Shown here: piece after piece, positions 1-8,618 of the stretch
How the letters are laid out: every line of letters starts with the position of its first letter
Numbering within the stretch: position 1 is the stretch's first letter
Assembly (NCBI RefSeq): GCF_014645355.1
Contig: NZ_BMLS01000005.1
Coordinates: 186,001 to 250,000 of the forward strand
Source of the DNA: Bowmanella pacifica
GTDB taxonomy: Bacteria; Pseudomonadota; Gammaproteobacteria; Enterobacterales; Alteromonadaceae
Length of the DNA stretch: 64,000 bases
Direction of reading: 5' to 3'
The notes under the pieces: model-generated
What the model was told of the DNA's origin: nothing
Seen by the model: the letters and a program-made list of their open reading frames with translations, nothing else
Database searches by the model: none
Position numbers and translations under genes: made by a program

Positions 1-1474
1 CGAGCTGCAATATACCCGTAATGATGTGAGCTTTGAGCGCGGTACTTTTCGTGTACGTGGGGATGTGATTGATATTTTTCCGGCTGATTCCGATCGACAG
101 GGCGTCAGGGTCGAATTGTTTGACGAGGAGATTGAAAAGATCAGTCTGTTTGATCCGCTGACCGGGGCGGTGGAGAAATCGGTAGCTCGGGCCACGGTAT
201 TCCCTAAAACCCACTATGTGACCCCAAGGGAAAAAATCCTGGATGCCATTGAGCATATCAAGGTTGAGCTCAAAGAAAGACGCGAGCAACTGAAAAGCGT
301 GAACAAACTCATCGAGGAGCAACGTATTGCTCAGCGCTGCCAGTTTGATATCGAAATGATGCTTGAGCTTGGTTATTGCTCAGGGATAGAAAACTACTCA
401 CGCTACCTGTCCGGACGGGCTCCGGGTGAGCCACCGCCAACCCTGATAGATTATTTTCCGGCAGATGGGTTACTTTTTATTGATGAGTCACACGTCACGG
501 TGTCACAGATTGGTGCCATGTATAAAGGCGACCGCTCGCGTAAGGAAACGCTGGTGGAATACGGCTTTCGCTTACCTTCGGCATTAGACAATCGTCCCCT
601 TAAATTTGAAGAGTTTGAACAACTGTCTCCCCAAACCGTTTATGTGTCGGCTACACCAGGTAAATATGAGCTGGAGAAATCGGCCGGCGATGTGGTGGAG
701 CAGGTGGTCAGGCCCACTGGTCTGGTGGATCCTGAGTTGGAGATTCGTCCGGTGGGGACTCAGGTGGACGATTTGCTATCCGAGGTGCACAAAAGAGTGG
801 CCTTGGATGAACGGGTGTTGGTGACAACCCTGACCAAACGTATGGCTGAAGATTTAAGTGATTACCTGGACGAGCATGGGGTAAAGGTTCGTTACCTGCA
901 TTCTGATATCGATACGGTAGAACGGATGGAAATTATCCGTGATCTGCGTCTGGGCAAGTTCGATGTATTGGTGGGAATCAACTTATTGCGAGAGGGCCTG
1001 GATATGCCAGAGGTCTCGCTAGTGGCCATACTGGATGCGGATAAGGAAGGTTTTTTACGTTCAGATCGCTCTTTGATTCAGACTATTGGCCGTGCGGCCC
1101 GACACCCGAATGGCAGGGCGATACTCTACGCCGATGTGATAACAGGCTCGATGCAGCGTGCTATTGACGAGACCAACCGACGCCGTGAAAAGCAGCAAGC
1201 CCATAACCTGGAACATGGTATTCAGCCACAACGGCTGAATAAACCTGTTACCGATGTGATGGACTTAGGTGAGCGTAAGCGAACCGAGCGACAGGCTAAC
1301 GTGGCTGAGAATCGTAAAGGCTATGCAGCTCAATCGCCAGACAAGTTGTTGCATGAGATTGGTGAACTGGAAGATAAAATGTTTAAACATGCCAGGGAGT
1401 TGGAGTTTGAACAGGCGGCTGCAGTACGCGACCAGATCGAGCAATTACGCCAGCAGTTAGTCGCTATTTCATGA
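1..1474 (+). CDS. uvrB: UvrABC system protein B, 3' part (5' end outside window)
   Basis: This is the C-terminal roughly 490 residues of UvrB, the damage-verifying helicase of nucleotide excision repair, which works with UvrA and UvrC. The frame is open from base 2, before the first in-window GTG, so the gene starts upstream; full UvrB is about 670 residues. Visible helicase elements are the SATPGKYE segment, the [15 protein letters not shown] motif V region and QTIGRAARH motif VI (about base 1080). A C-terminal UVR motif that contacts UvrC ([17 protein letters not shown]) ends the protein. The identification is secure from these family hallmarks; nothing is unusual apart from the truncation by the window edge. 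Confidence 0.96.
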   Translation, partial: ELQYTRNDVSFERGTFRVRGDVIDIFPADSDRQGVRVELFDEEIEKISLFDPLTGAVEKSVARATVFPKTHYVTPREKILDAIEHIKVELKERREQLKSVNKLIEEQRIAQRCQFDIEMMLELGYCSGIENYSRYLSGRAPGEPPPTLIDYFPADGLLFIDESHVTVSQIGAMYKGDRSRKETLVEYGFRLPSALDNRPLKFEEFEQLSPQTVYVSATPGKYELEKSAGDVVEQVVRPTGLVDPELEIRPVGTQVDDLLSEVHKRVALDERVLVTTLTKRMAEDLSDYLDEHGVKVRYLHSDIDTVERMEIIRDLRLGKFDVLVGINLLREGLDMPEVSLVAILDADKEGFLRSDRSLIQTIGRAARHPNGRAILYADVITGSMQRAIDETNRRREKQQAHNLEHGIQPQRLNKPVTDVMDLGERKRTERQANVAENRKGYAAQSPDKLLHEIGELEDKMFKHARELEFEQAAAVRDQIEQLRQQLVAIS

Positions 1475-1608
1475 CAAAATAGCCAATCTAAGCGGTGAGT
1501 GCAGGTTACAGGGCTGTGAAATATACCCGAAACCGATAAATTGTTGTTTGCCAGGCTGGTCTAAACAAGTGTAGTATCTTTTGGCATACCTATAAGATCT
1601 GGACCGAT

Positions 1609-2523
1609 ATGCTAAACAGACTACAAGAATCTGATATCAAGTTGTTGAGGGTGTTTTACGCTGTGGCATCCTGCAATGGTTTTACCGCCGCTGAGCCTGT
1701 GCTGCGTATGCAGCGACCCAACATTAGTGCCGCCATCAAAAAATTGGAAGAGCGATTGGATTTGGTGTTGTGTCATCGCGGTCGTGGTGGTTTTCAAATG
1801 ACCAAGGAAGGCGAAGTGGTTTTCCAGGAAACCAAGCGCATTTTTAATGCCTTTGATAACTTCGTTTTTAATCTCAAAAGTTTACATGATGACTACTCGG
1901 GGCATATTACGCTGGTACTGATGTCCAGTTTACCGCTGAGTTTGTCCCAGGCCGTTAGCCAGGCGGTCAAGAGCACCATGCAGAAGTTTGATGATATTCA
2001 CTTTAATATCCAAACGCGTCTCTACAACGAAGTGGAGCATGTGGCCTTGTCTGGCGAATGTCATCTGGTGGTGTCCAGTTACGATATGGTCAAACCAGAG
2101 TCCTTGGTATTTCATCCGCTTGGCGTCGCCAATAGTGGCGGACTGTACTGCCATGAATCGCATCCACTGGCCAAATATAGAGAAGAGTTTCCTGATAAAG
2201 TGCGACTGGAGGATTATGCTTCCATCGGTATTACGGGGTTGTCTTCGTCTAATTACATTGGCGAAAATCAGCGCATGTCGATTCACACCTTTTCTGACTC
2301 CTTTGAGTCATGTATGGCGGCGATATTGACCGGCAATTATCTCGGGTTGCTGCCGCATTCACTGGTTAATAGCAATCCAGGGCTGGGGTTAGTGCAGGTG
2401 GGTGGTGTGGACTTTAGTTTTAAGCACGAGTTTTATGCCATCAATGGCAAAAATACCATTCTCAATCCGGTGTTGAAGCACTGTATTCGGGAGTTGGCCT
2501 ACTTCGCCACTAAAAATAGCTGA
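1609..2523 (+). CDS. LysR-family transcriptional regulator
   Basis: A 304-residue protein with the LysR layout. An N-terminal winged helix-turn-helix (residues about 10-70, with the typical RPNISAAIKKLEERL recognition region) is followed by a substrate-binding-like effector domain. The family usually regulates a neighbouring operon in response to a small ligand. Here the gene is flanked by uvrB (same strand) and convergent queC, so the context gives no target and I do not assign one. It ends directly at a bidirectional terminator shared with queC. The ATG at 1609 is the natural start, since the HTH begins soon after. Confidence 0.85.
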   Translation: MLNRLQESDIKLLRVFYAVASCNGFTAAEPVLRMQRPNISAAIKKLEERLDLVLCHRGRGGFQMTKEGEVVFQETKRIFNAFDNFVFNLKSLHDDYSGHITLVLMSSLPLSLSQAVSQAVKSTMQKFDDIHFNIQTRLYNEVEHVALSGECHLVVSSYDMVKPESLVFHPLGVANSGGLYCHESHPLAKYREEFPDKVRLEDYASIGITGLSSSNYIGENQRMSIHTFSDSFESCMAAILTGNYLGLLPHSLVNSNPGLGLVQVGGVDFSFKHEFYAINGKNTILNPVLKHCIRELAYFATKNS

Positions 2524-2524
2524 T

Positions 2525-2550
2525 AAAAGCCACCACAGAGGCGGCTTTTT
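2525..2550. terminator. Bidirectional intrinsic terminator between LysR gene and queC
   Basis: The inverted repeat AAAAGCC...GGCTTTT with an inner C/G-paired core is flanked by A and T tracts on either side, so it can act for both convergent genes. It starts right after the LysR stop codon and ends 4 bp before the queC stop. Confidence 0.7.
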
Positions 2551-2554
2551 ACTG

Positions 2555-3214
2555 TTATTCGTAGGGGAGCGGGTCGGTTACCCCGTTTTCAGCAAAAGCT
2601 TCCAGGCGCTCATTGCAGGCGCCACATTGTCCGCAGGCTTTATCTCTGCCGTTATAGCAGGTCCAGGTTTGGCTGTAATCCAGTCCCATGGCTAACCCAT
2701 CGGTGAGGATGGCTATTTTACTCACGTTTAGATAAGGGCTGACGATTTCCACTGGTTCATAGTTGGCGATGGCGCATACTTCATTCATTTTAATCACGAA
2801 TTCCGGGCGACAGTCGGGGTAGATGTTATGGTCGCCGGAGTGGGCACCATAATAGACTTTGCTGGCGCCAAGCGACACTGCGTAGCCTACCGCCATAGAT
2901 AGCAGAATCATATTGCGATTGGGCACCACGGTGTTTTTCATGTTTTCTGCTGCATAGTGTCCTTCGGCAACATCAATATCCTGACTGGTCAGGGAAGAGT
3001 TCCCGATCAGTTGGTTAATGGCGCTGATGTCCACCACCTTATGGTGGATACCTAATTCCTCACACACTTTCGCCGCATAGACGAGTTCTTTCTTGTGGCG
3101 TTGACCGTAGTCAAAAGACAGCGCATACAACTCATAGCCCTCACGATGGGCTTTGTTCAAAACGGTGAAGGAGTCCATCCCCCCGGAAAAAATCACTACT
3201 ACTTTTTGTGCCAT
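2555..3214 (-). CDS. queC: 7-cyano-7-deazaguanine synthase QueC
   Basis: A 219-residue ATP-dependent enzyme that converts 7-carboxy-7-deazaguanine (CDG) to preQ0 in queuosine tRNA-modification synthesis. The N-terminal PP-loop FSGGMDS (residues about 8-14) binds ATP, and the C-terminal cysteine cluster [15 protein letters not shown] is the family's zinc site. The frame is open further upstream, but the ATG at 3214 is chosen because it is preceded by GAGAAGG at ribosome-binding distance and puts the PP-loop at the usual position. It is divergent from queE, which makes its substrate. No preQ1 riboswitch was recognised in the short shared leader. Confidence 0.95.
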   Translation of the reverse strand: MAQKVVVIFSGGMDSFTVLNKAHREGYELYALSFDYGQRHKKELVYAAKVCEELGIHHKVVDISAINQLIGNSSLTSQDIDVAEGHYAAENMKNTVVPNRNMILLSMAVGYAVSLGASKVYYGAHSGDHNIYPDCRPEFVIKMNEVCAIANYEPVEIVSPYLNVSKIAILTDGLAMGLDYSQTWTCYNGRDKACGQCGACNERLEAFAENGVTDPLPYE

Positions 3215-3234
3215 TTGGCTGCCTTCTCTATAAT
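3206..3234 (+). promoter_or_regulatory. Candidate sigma-70 promoter for queE
   Basis: TTGTGC (3206-3211) and a consensus TATAAT (3229-3234) are separated by 17 bp, pointing toward queE. The -35 overlaps the queC start codon, so expression of the two divergent genes may be linked. Inferred from sequence only. Confidence 0.45.
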
Positions 3235-3326
3235 CTGCCAACTTGGTGCTAATCATACCAGTTTTGCCCGGTCTGGCTCTATGTTCAGAGTCGACCACCA
3301 ATGTAATTCAACCGCAGGAACTTCTT

Positions 3327-4004
3327 TTGAGTAACAGCCTGAAAATCAATGAAATGTTCGAAACCATTCAGGGAGAGGGCAGCTTTACCGGCGTGCCGGC
3401 CATTTTTATTCGCCTGCAAGGGTGCCCGGTCGGATGCCCATGGTGTGATACTAAACATACTTGGGAGGTTGATCCTGAGCGCGAACATGCAGCCCAGCAA
3501 GTGTTAAGTAAGTCGGAACCGGACGACAGCTGGTTTAGTGACAATGCTGAAGGATTATTACAGCTTTTTGTTTCTCAAGGTTATAAGGCCAGACATGTGG
3601 TGATCACCGGTGGCGAACCTGCCATGTATGATCTTAGGCTGTTGACCTCGGTATTGATTGATGCCGGCTACTCGGTCCAAATAGAGACTAGCGGTACTTT
3701 TGAGATCCTCGTGCACGACAAGACTTGGGTGACCCTATCTCCTAAAGTTAATATGCAAGGGGGCTATGAGATCCTGGATCAGGCATTAGCGCGCGCTGAT
3801 GAAATTAAGCATCCTGTGGCCATGGCTAAGCATATTGATGAATTAGATACCTTGTTAGCAAGAGAGGCGACCAACCCAGGCGCACAAGTTTTCCTGCAGC
3901 CTATCAGCCAGCAGAAGCGCGCTACAGATCTGGCGGTGGCGACCTGTATCGAGCGTAATTGGCGTTTATCCCTTCAAACTCACAAGTATATCGGCATAGA
4001 ATAG
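3327..4004 (+). CDS. queE: 7-carboxy-7-deazaguanine synthase QueE (radical SAM)
   Basis: A 225-residue radical SAM enzyme that contracts 6-carboxytetrahydropterin to CDG in queuosine synthesis. The SAM cluster motif CPVGCPWC (CxxxCxxC) lies near residue 30 and the GGEP segment follows at about residue 94. The N-terminus INEMFETIQGEG matches known QueE. I place the start at the TTG at 3327: AGGA at 3315-3318 sits at the right distance and the length then agrees with the E. coli enzyme (about 223 residues). The upstream in-frame ATG/GTG would add about 28 atypical residues. It is followed after 26 bp by a binding-protein gene. Confidence 0.94.
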   Translation: MSNSLKINEMFETIQGEGSFTGVPAIFIRLQGCPVGCPWCDTKHTWEVDPEREHAAQQVLSKSEPDDSWFSDNAEGLLQLFVSQGYKARHVVITGGEPAMYDLRLLTSVLIDAGYSVQIETSGTFEILVHDKTWVTLSPKVNMQGGYEILDQALARADEIKHPVAMAKHIDELDTLLAREATNPGAQVFLQPISQQKRATDLAVATCIERNWRLSLQTHKYIGIE

Positions 4005-4030
4005 GTCGAGGCGGATGTAACGAGAATAAT

Positions 4031-4891
4031 ATGTTGAAATCCAAACTTTTACTGGCATTAGCCGGGGTGTGGTTTAGCGGTGCGGCGACCGCTGCCACCT
4101 GGAATATTGTTTACCCAAGGCCGATGTCTGAGTTGGATGATCGTACTCGTTATCCGGTGGAACTACTGACCCTGGCGCTGGAACACACCGGGGTTAATTT
4201 TAAGCTGACCGCCAGTGACAGAATCATGCTGCAGGGGAAAGCTATCAGTCAGTTGGAATCTAACCGGGAAATCAACGTGCTGTGGAGCATGACGGATAAC
4301 CAGCGAGAAGAAGAGTTGCTGCCTATTCGGATCCCCATATTCAAAGGCCTGATTGGGTTACGTTTGCCATTAGTAAAAATAGGCAGTCGTGCCAACTTCA
4401 CCAATATTAATAATCTGCAAGCTTTGCTGAACTTCCGTCCTATTTCCGGCAGTGATTGGCCGGATACTAAGATTTTGCAAGCCAATGGTTTTGATGTGGT
4501 AATGGCCGAAGACTACGACCAGTTGTTTTATTCACTACAACAGGAACGTGGTGATTTTCTGCCGCGTTCTGTGGTGGAGATTTGGTATGAATTCGAATTG
4601 CATGTTGATCAGCAACCCTTGAGCATCGACAGCAATGTTGGACTCTATTATCCCACTGCCACCTACTTCTTTGTGAATCGTAAGAATGTGGTGTTGGCCA
4701 AGTTGATTGAAAGTGGTCTGGAGAAGATCATTGCCAACGGCAAGTTTGACGAGCTATTTATGTTCGAGCACAAAGCCATGCTGGAAAATGCCGGGTTGGA
4801 GCAGCGCACTATTTTGCATCTGGATAACCCCATACTGCCTGCGCAAACACCATTGTCGAGAAAAGAACTCTGGCATCCGGTACCAGAATAA
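4031..4891 (+). CDS. Periplasmic solute-binding-type protein
   Basis: A 286-residue secreted protein. Residues 1-22 (MLKSKLLLALAGVWFSGAATAA) form a signal peptide, and the rest resembles family-3 extracellular solute-binding domains, as in many marine gammaproteobacterial orphans. No permease or ATPase is adjacent, so it may act as a sensor or orphan binding protein; the ligand is unknown. The ATG at 4031 is chosen because it begins the signal peptide. It lies 26 bp after queE and may be cotranscribed. Its terminator has been split by the IS element that follows immediately. Confidence 0.6.
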   Translation: MLKSKLLLALAGVWFSGAATAATWNIVYPRPMSELDDRTRYPVELLTLALEHTGVNFKLTASDRIMLQGKAISQLESNREINVLWSMTDNQREEELLPIRIPIFKGLIGLRLPLVKIGSRANFTNINNLQALLNFRPISGSDWPDTKILQANGFDVVMAEDYDQLFYSLQQERGDFLPRSVVEIWYEFELHVDQQPLSIDSNVGLYYPTATYFFVNRKNVVLAKLIESGLEKIIANGKFDELFMFEHKAMLENAGLEQRTILHLDNPILPAQTPLSRKELWHPVPE

Positions 4892-4949
4892 GAAAAGGGG
4901 CTGACGCCTGTCTCTTGATCACATTTCGGTATCAAGGGACTGGGCCAGC

Positions 4950-6299
4950 TCATACCCCCTCAAGGATGGTTCGTAATTTGAACCATCCTTCCCACAGGGA
5001 TTGCCATCCCACTCTGCCATTTCGTTTACTGTCATGCCAACCACCCAGCTTACCTATGTTTAGATAGGCCCAGCGCAAGCTTGGAGGCTGCTTGGGAAGG
5101 CTGCCTTTCTCCCGCTTTTTCCACAGCAGCTTCCACTCGATATTGCTCAATATGACTTCACAACTTTGTTGTTCCGCCTGCGTTTTATCCATGCCCATGA
5201 ATTGAAGCTGATGTACCCTTACGGCAATAAACGCCAGGACCACTATCATACGCTCCAGATTGTCTTTGCTGTGCATGCGCAGTTTTTCAACCTGTGTACC
5301 GCCACTTTTCCATGCCTTGTGAAACTCTTCTACCAACCAACGCCTTTCATAATACGTAATGATGCGCTCTGCTTCGGCTTTGGACTGCACGTTTTCCGTC
5401 GTTAACAGGTGCCAGCTAAGCCCATCAGCATGAGCTTGCTCGATACAGCTTACGTAGTACAGTGGTGTCGATGTACCTGATTTGTTCGATGGCATTTTGA
5501 TTGTCACAGGGGCGTAACGGACATCGCAGGTCGCTACGCGGGCTTTACGCCCTCCCTTCTGGGGGATGACGACTTGTCGTGTGCCTGCGCTATGCAATGC
5601 CGCGCCATAGGCGTAGAGCTTATTACCTGCTTCTTCAATATGACGACTCAACATAGAACGCACCACAAAACGTTGCTGGTGTTCACATTTGTATTTTAGG
5701 TATTCAATCACGTCTGATTCGCGGTCACAGACCGAGATGACCCGAGAGATGTCGGCTCCCAGACGCGTGGCCATATGCCTTGAGGCACGCTCCCACTTAA
5801 CACTCTCTTTTTCGTGATACGGCCGCTGAGTTGCGCGTTTGTGTTGTCCCATCTGCTCGACGTCTCTTGTCCATCGAGTTTGCTCAATTAACCCCAGAAC
5901 ATGATGCTCATGCGGCGCGTAAAGCAAGATAGAATGCGCCTGCATCCCTCGGGATGACTTGTGAGACGTAATATGACCCAACTCATCGTGCACACTGGCG
6001 TGGTTAAAATTCAACGAGGTGGTGTCTTCAAGGGCCAAAACAGTGTCAAATTCGCAGACAAACTTTGCTGTCGCCTGAAATCCGGCATCGGCAATCGCAT
6101 CGGCATCAATGGCGGGATTACGAACGAAGCGGTAGGCCGCTTCTATTTCCGCAGAACTGCTAGAGGCTTTCACAATAGATTTTCCAAGTTGGTCGGCTAG
6201 CGCGCCCGCCAAGCGAACTAATCGATGAACGCGTCGCTGGTCACCTAGCTTTGCATGTTGGAATGTATCGTAAGCCCAATCGCTTGAATTTATAAGCAT
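4950..6299 (-). CDS. IS4-family transposase (Tn5-like)
   Basis: A 449-residue DDE transposase that appears intact. An N-terminal Tn5-type DNA-binding domain (residues about 3-60) comes first. The three catalytic acidic positions are visible as LEDTTSLNF (first Asp), VCDRESDV (second Asp) and the Glu in YERRWLVEEFHKAWK. That last segment fits the IS4 YREK signature Y-(2)-R-(3)-E-(6)-K exactly. The start at 6299 has a GGAGG ribosome-binding site 8 nt upstream; the frame is open 9 codons further. An intrinsic terminator upstream shields it from outside transcription. No frameshift was seen, so the element may still be active. Confidence 0.93.
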   Translation of the reverse strand: MLINSSDWAYDTFQHAKLGDQRRVHRLVRLAGALADQLGKSIVKASSSSAEIEAAYRFVRNPAIDADAIADAGFQATAKFVCEFDTVLALEDTTSLNFNHASVHDELGHITSHKSSRGMQAHSILLYAPHEHHVLGLIEQTRWTRDVEQMGQHKRATQRPYHEKESVKWERASRHMATRLGADISRVISVCDRESDVIEYLKYKCEHQQRFVVRSMLSRHIEEAGNKLYAYGAALHSAGTRQVVIPQKGGRKARVATCDVRYAPVTIKMPSNKSGTSTPLYYVSCIEQAHADGLSWHLLTTENVQSKAEAERIITYYERRWLVEEFHKAWKSGGTQVEKLRMHSKDNLERMIVVLAFIAVRVHQLQFMGMDKTQAEQQSCEVILSNIEWKLLWKKREKGSLPKQPPSLRWAYLNIGKLGGWHDSKRNGRVGWQSLWEGWFKLRTILEGV

Positions 6300-6357
6300 T
6301 GCGTATTCCTCCACTCTCAATGTCAAAGTGGAAGATCACAACAGGTAAAAAGAGTTC

Positions 6358-6388
6358 AAAAAAAATCCCCCGGCAATGCCGAGGGATT
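6358..6388 (-). terminator. IS-internal intrinsic terminator facing the transposase gene
   Basis: The hairpin AATCCCTCGGC / GCCGGGGGATT (one G-T wobble, 3-nt loop), read on the minus strand, is followed by a run of T. It lies between the IS right end and the transposase start, so it would stop transcription entering from dacA and keep the transposase silent. It may also now serve as the terminator for dacA. Confidence 0.7.
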
Positions 6389-6429
6389 TGTGTAGAAAAG
6401 ACAGGCTGAGGCCCCTTTTTTAATGCTGC

Positions 6430-7602
6430 TTAGCCGTCCAGACCCACGCTCATTTTGGCCCAGTCCATCAGGCGTTTAAATAGCCCGCCTTCCTGAACTT
6501 CCTGCAAAGTCACCAATGGATATTGGGCAACATCCTCGCCGTCCAGTTGCAGATACAAGGTACCCACAACCTCACCTTTGGCAAGAGGAGCTTCCAGCTT
6601 TTTGTTAAGTTCAAAATTAGCTTCCAGATTTTTGCGTTGTCCGCGTGGGATCGTAATGGGGGTGTCAGCCGTGATACCCAAATCTACGGTGTCTTTGTCG
6701 CCCATAAAGATTTTGTGAGAAACAAAGCTCTCACCGGCCTTGTAAGGCACAATAGTTTCAAAAAATCTGAAGCCGTATTTCAGCAATTTGCGGTTTTCTT
6801 CCTTACGGGTGCGTTCACTGTCAGTTCCCATAACCACGGATACCAAACGCATATCATCCTGAATGGCTGACGTAATCAGGCTGTAGCCAGCGTCATTGGT
6901 GTGACCGGTCTTAATACCATCAACATTTAAACTCTTGTCCCACAGCAAGCCGTTGCGGTTGTACTGTTTGATGCCGTTGTATTCAAACTCTTTCACTGAA
7001 TACACCTGATATACCTGCGGCACATCGCGGATAATGGCGGCGGACAGCAATGCCATATCGCGGGGCGTGGTATAAAGCTCGGCATCGTCCAAACCATGAC
7101 TGTTGGCGAAGTGGGAGGAACTCATGCCCAGTTTTTCGGCATAGCTGTTCATCATGCTGGCAAAGGCGTCTTCGCTGCCAGCAATATGTTCTGCCATGGC
7201 AACGCAAGCATCATTGCCCGACTGCACGATAATGCCGTGCAGCAAATCAGATACTTTGACCTGCTTACCTACTTCGATAAACATTTTCGACGATTCAGGG
7301 AAGTTTTTGGCCCAGGCATTTTGTGACACAGTGACCATGTCATCCATTTTGATGGCACCGCTTTTGAGCTCCATACCGATAACGTACGCGGTCATAATTT
7401 TTGTCAGGCTGGCGGGCGCCAGACGGATATCCGCGTTGCTTTCTGCAATGACTTTACCAGTATTGTAGTCCATCAGGACATACCCCTTGGCTGCCACTTC
7501 CGGAGGGCTGGGGATCACCACTGCCGCATAGGAAATGGTGCTGAAGAGTAGAAAAATGAAGCTGACAATTAGTCTTGTCGAAGAAAGTTTGGTTTTAAGC
7601 AT
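6430..7602 (-). CDS. dacA: D-alanyl-D-alanine carboxypeptidase (PBP5/6 type)
   Basis: A 390-residue periplasmic penicillin-binding protein that trims the terminal D-Ala of peptidoglycan pentapeptides. The signal peptide is residues 1-26. Active-site motifs are SLTK (Ser65-Lys68), SGN (about residue 128) and KTG (in DGIKTGHTND, about residue 230). A C-terminal beta domain ends in an amphipathic membrane-anchoring helix (LFKRLMDWAKMSVGL). It is the last gene of the leuS-to-dacA cluster. In E. coli dacA is followed by ybeD-lipB-lipA, but here an IS and unrelated genes follow. Its own terminator was split by the IS. Confidence 0.94.
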   Translation of the reverse strand: MLKTKLSSTRLIVSFIFLLFSTISYAAVVIPSPPEVAAKGYVLMDYNTGKVIAESNADIRLAPASLTKIMTAYVIGMELKSGAIKMDDMVTVSQNAWAKNFPESSKMFIEVGKQVKVSDLLHGIIVQSGNDACVAMAEHIAGSEDAFASMMNSYAEKLGMSSSHFANSHGLDDAELYTTPRDMALLSAAIIRDVPQVYQVYSVKEFEYNGIKQYNRNGLLWDKSLNVDGIKTGHTNDAGYSLITSAIQDDMRLVSVVMGTDSERTRKEENRKLLKYGFRFFETIVPYKAGESFVSHKIFMGDKDTVDLGITADTPITIPRGQRKNLEANFELNKKLEAPLAKGEVVGTLYLQLDGEDVAQYPLVTLQEVQEGGLFKRLMDWAKMSVGLDG

Positions 7603-7802
7603 TACCCGTCCACTTTTTTGTATCTGTCATGTTCTGTCGAGTGCCGATCCCAGACGGGATCCGCGCCAATCACAGGCTGGGCGACAATATAACATTAATC
7701 ATTTGCTTTGTGCCGCCAGGTTAGCGAGTTTTAGAGTGTATTTAGCCGAAAAAGTGCCGCAACTTACCTTAATTGACTGCTTTTCTCGTCAAGCTTGCGG
7801 TT

Positions 7803-8609
7803 TTAATGCGGGGCATACAGAGGATATGCCTTCTCGTATCCGTTGCGCTTTAGTTCTTCTATCAGTTGTCTGGCATGCCCTTCGTTATTCAGTGGCCCCA
7901 GGCGTAGTCGATAAATGCCCTGATCGTGTGGTACGTGAGTCGGCAGTTGGTAAAGAGTTTCAAGGCCCTTGGCCAATTGTTGGGCTCGCGCACCGTCTGA
8001 CAGAGCGGCGACTTGAACAAACCAGGCCAAGCTGTCCACTGGTTTAAGCGGTGGTATTTGCGGTTCACCCGCTATCAGGACCGTGCCATCTGATTCAACA
8101 TGGATGGCATCGAGTTTGACTTTGGTTGTGCCTGTTTTGAGCATATCCAGTTTCATGGCTGCGGCGTAGGAGAGATCTATAACACGTCCACCATGGAAGG
8201 GCCCACGGTCATTAACTCTGACGATGACCTGCTTATTGTTAACCAGGTTTGTAACCCTTACGAAAGAGGGGAGCGGCAAGGTTTTATGGGCGGCTGTCAT
8301 GGCATACATGTCATAAATCTCACCATTAGATGTCAGGTGGCCGTGAAATTTCTGACCATACCAGGAGGCTTCCCCTTGTTGTTGGAAGTTTTTGGCTGTC
8401 TCTATGGGGGTGTAATGTTGACCAAAGACTTGATAGGGGGCGTTACCGCCACGGCTGTAATCTTCGTAGGCTGGTACGGCATCCTGCAATGAAATTTGCG
8501 TGGGCAGACGATGAGGAGCAGAATCATGTCGCTGGCTATAGCGCCCTGTAGGGGCAGTACTGCAAGCAGCAACCAAGGTCATCAGGCAAATGGCCAACAA
8601 TAGTCTCAT
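7803..8609 (-). CDS. rlpA: Septal-ring lytic transglycosylase-type lipoprotein RlpA
   Basis: A 268-residue outer-membrane lipoprotein. The lipobox VAAC places the lipidated Cys at residue 16. A double-psi beta-barrel domain (GEASWYGQKFHG through VIDLSYAAA, residues about 78-160) is followed by a C-terminal SPOR domain (about 190-265) that binds denuded septal peptidoglycan. It acts on glycan strands during daughter-cell separation in relatives. It sits between mrdB and dacA as in other gammaproteobacteria, 9 bp after the mrdB stop. Confidence 0.93.
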   Translation of the reverse strand: MRLLLAICLMTLVAACSTAPTGRYSQRHDSAPHRLPTQISLQDAVPAYEDYSRGGNAPYQVFGQHYTPIETAKNFQQQGEASWYGQKFHGHLTSNGEIYDMYAMTAAHKTLPLPSFVRVTNLVNNKQVIVRVNDRGPFHGGRVIDLSYAAAMKLDMLKTGTTKVKLDAIHVESDGTVLIAGEPQIPPLKPVDSLAWFVQVAALSDGARAQQLAKGLETLYQLPTHVPHDQGIYRLRLGPLNNEGHARQLIEELKRNGYEKAYPLYAPH

Positions 8610-8618
8610 ATCGTACTT

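Larger units (their letters stand above)
4908..6404 (-). mobile_element. IS4-family (IS50/Tn5-like) insertion sequence, complete
   Basis: An element of about 1497 bp with one transposase gene. The left end CTGTCTCTTGATCACATTT matches the Tn5 inside end at 17 of 19 bases as I recall it. The right end, read inward, is CTGTCTTTTCTACACAAAT, 15 of 19 to the Tn5 outside end. The flanks show an imperfect direct repeat, GGCTGACGCC (4899-4908) and GGCTGAGGCC (6404-6413), with one mismatch; C4908 and G6404 could belong to either the IS or the duplication, so the duplication is 8-10 bp. The left end contains one GATC, a possible Dam-methylation control site as in IS50. The transposase reads from the outside-end-like side, the same polarity as IS50. 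Confidence 0.88.

Noticed and set aside
3215-3326. preQ1 riboswitch in the queC-queE spacer
   Set aside because: No recognisable aptamer pattern in the short leader on either strand.
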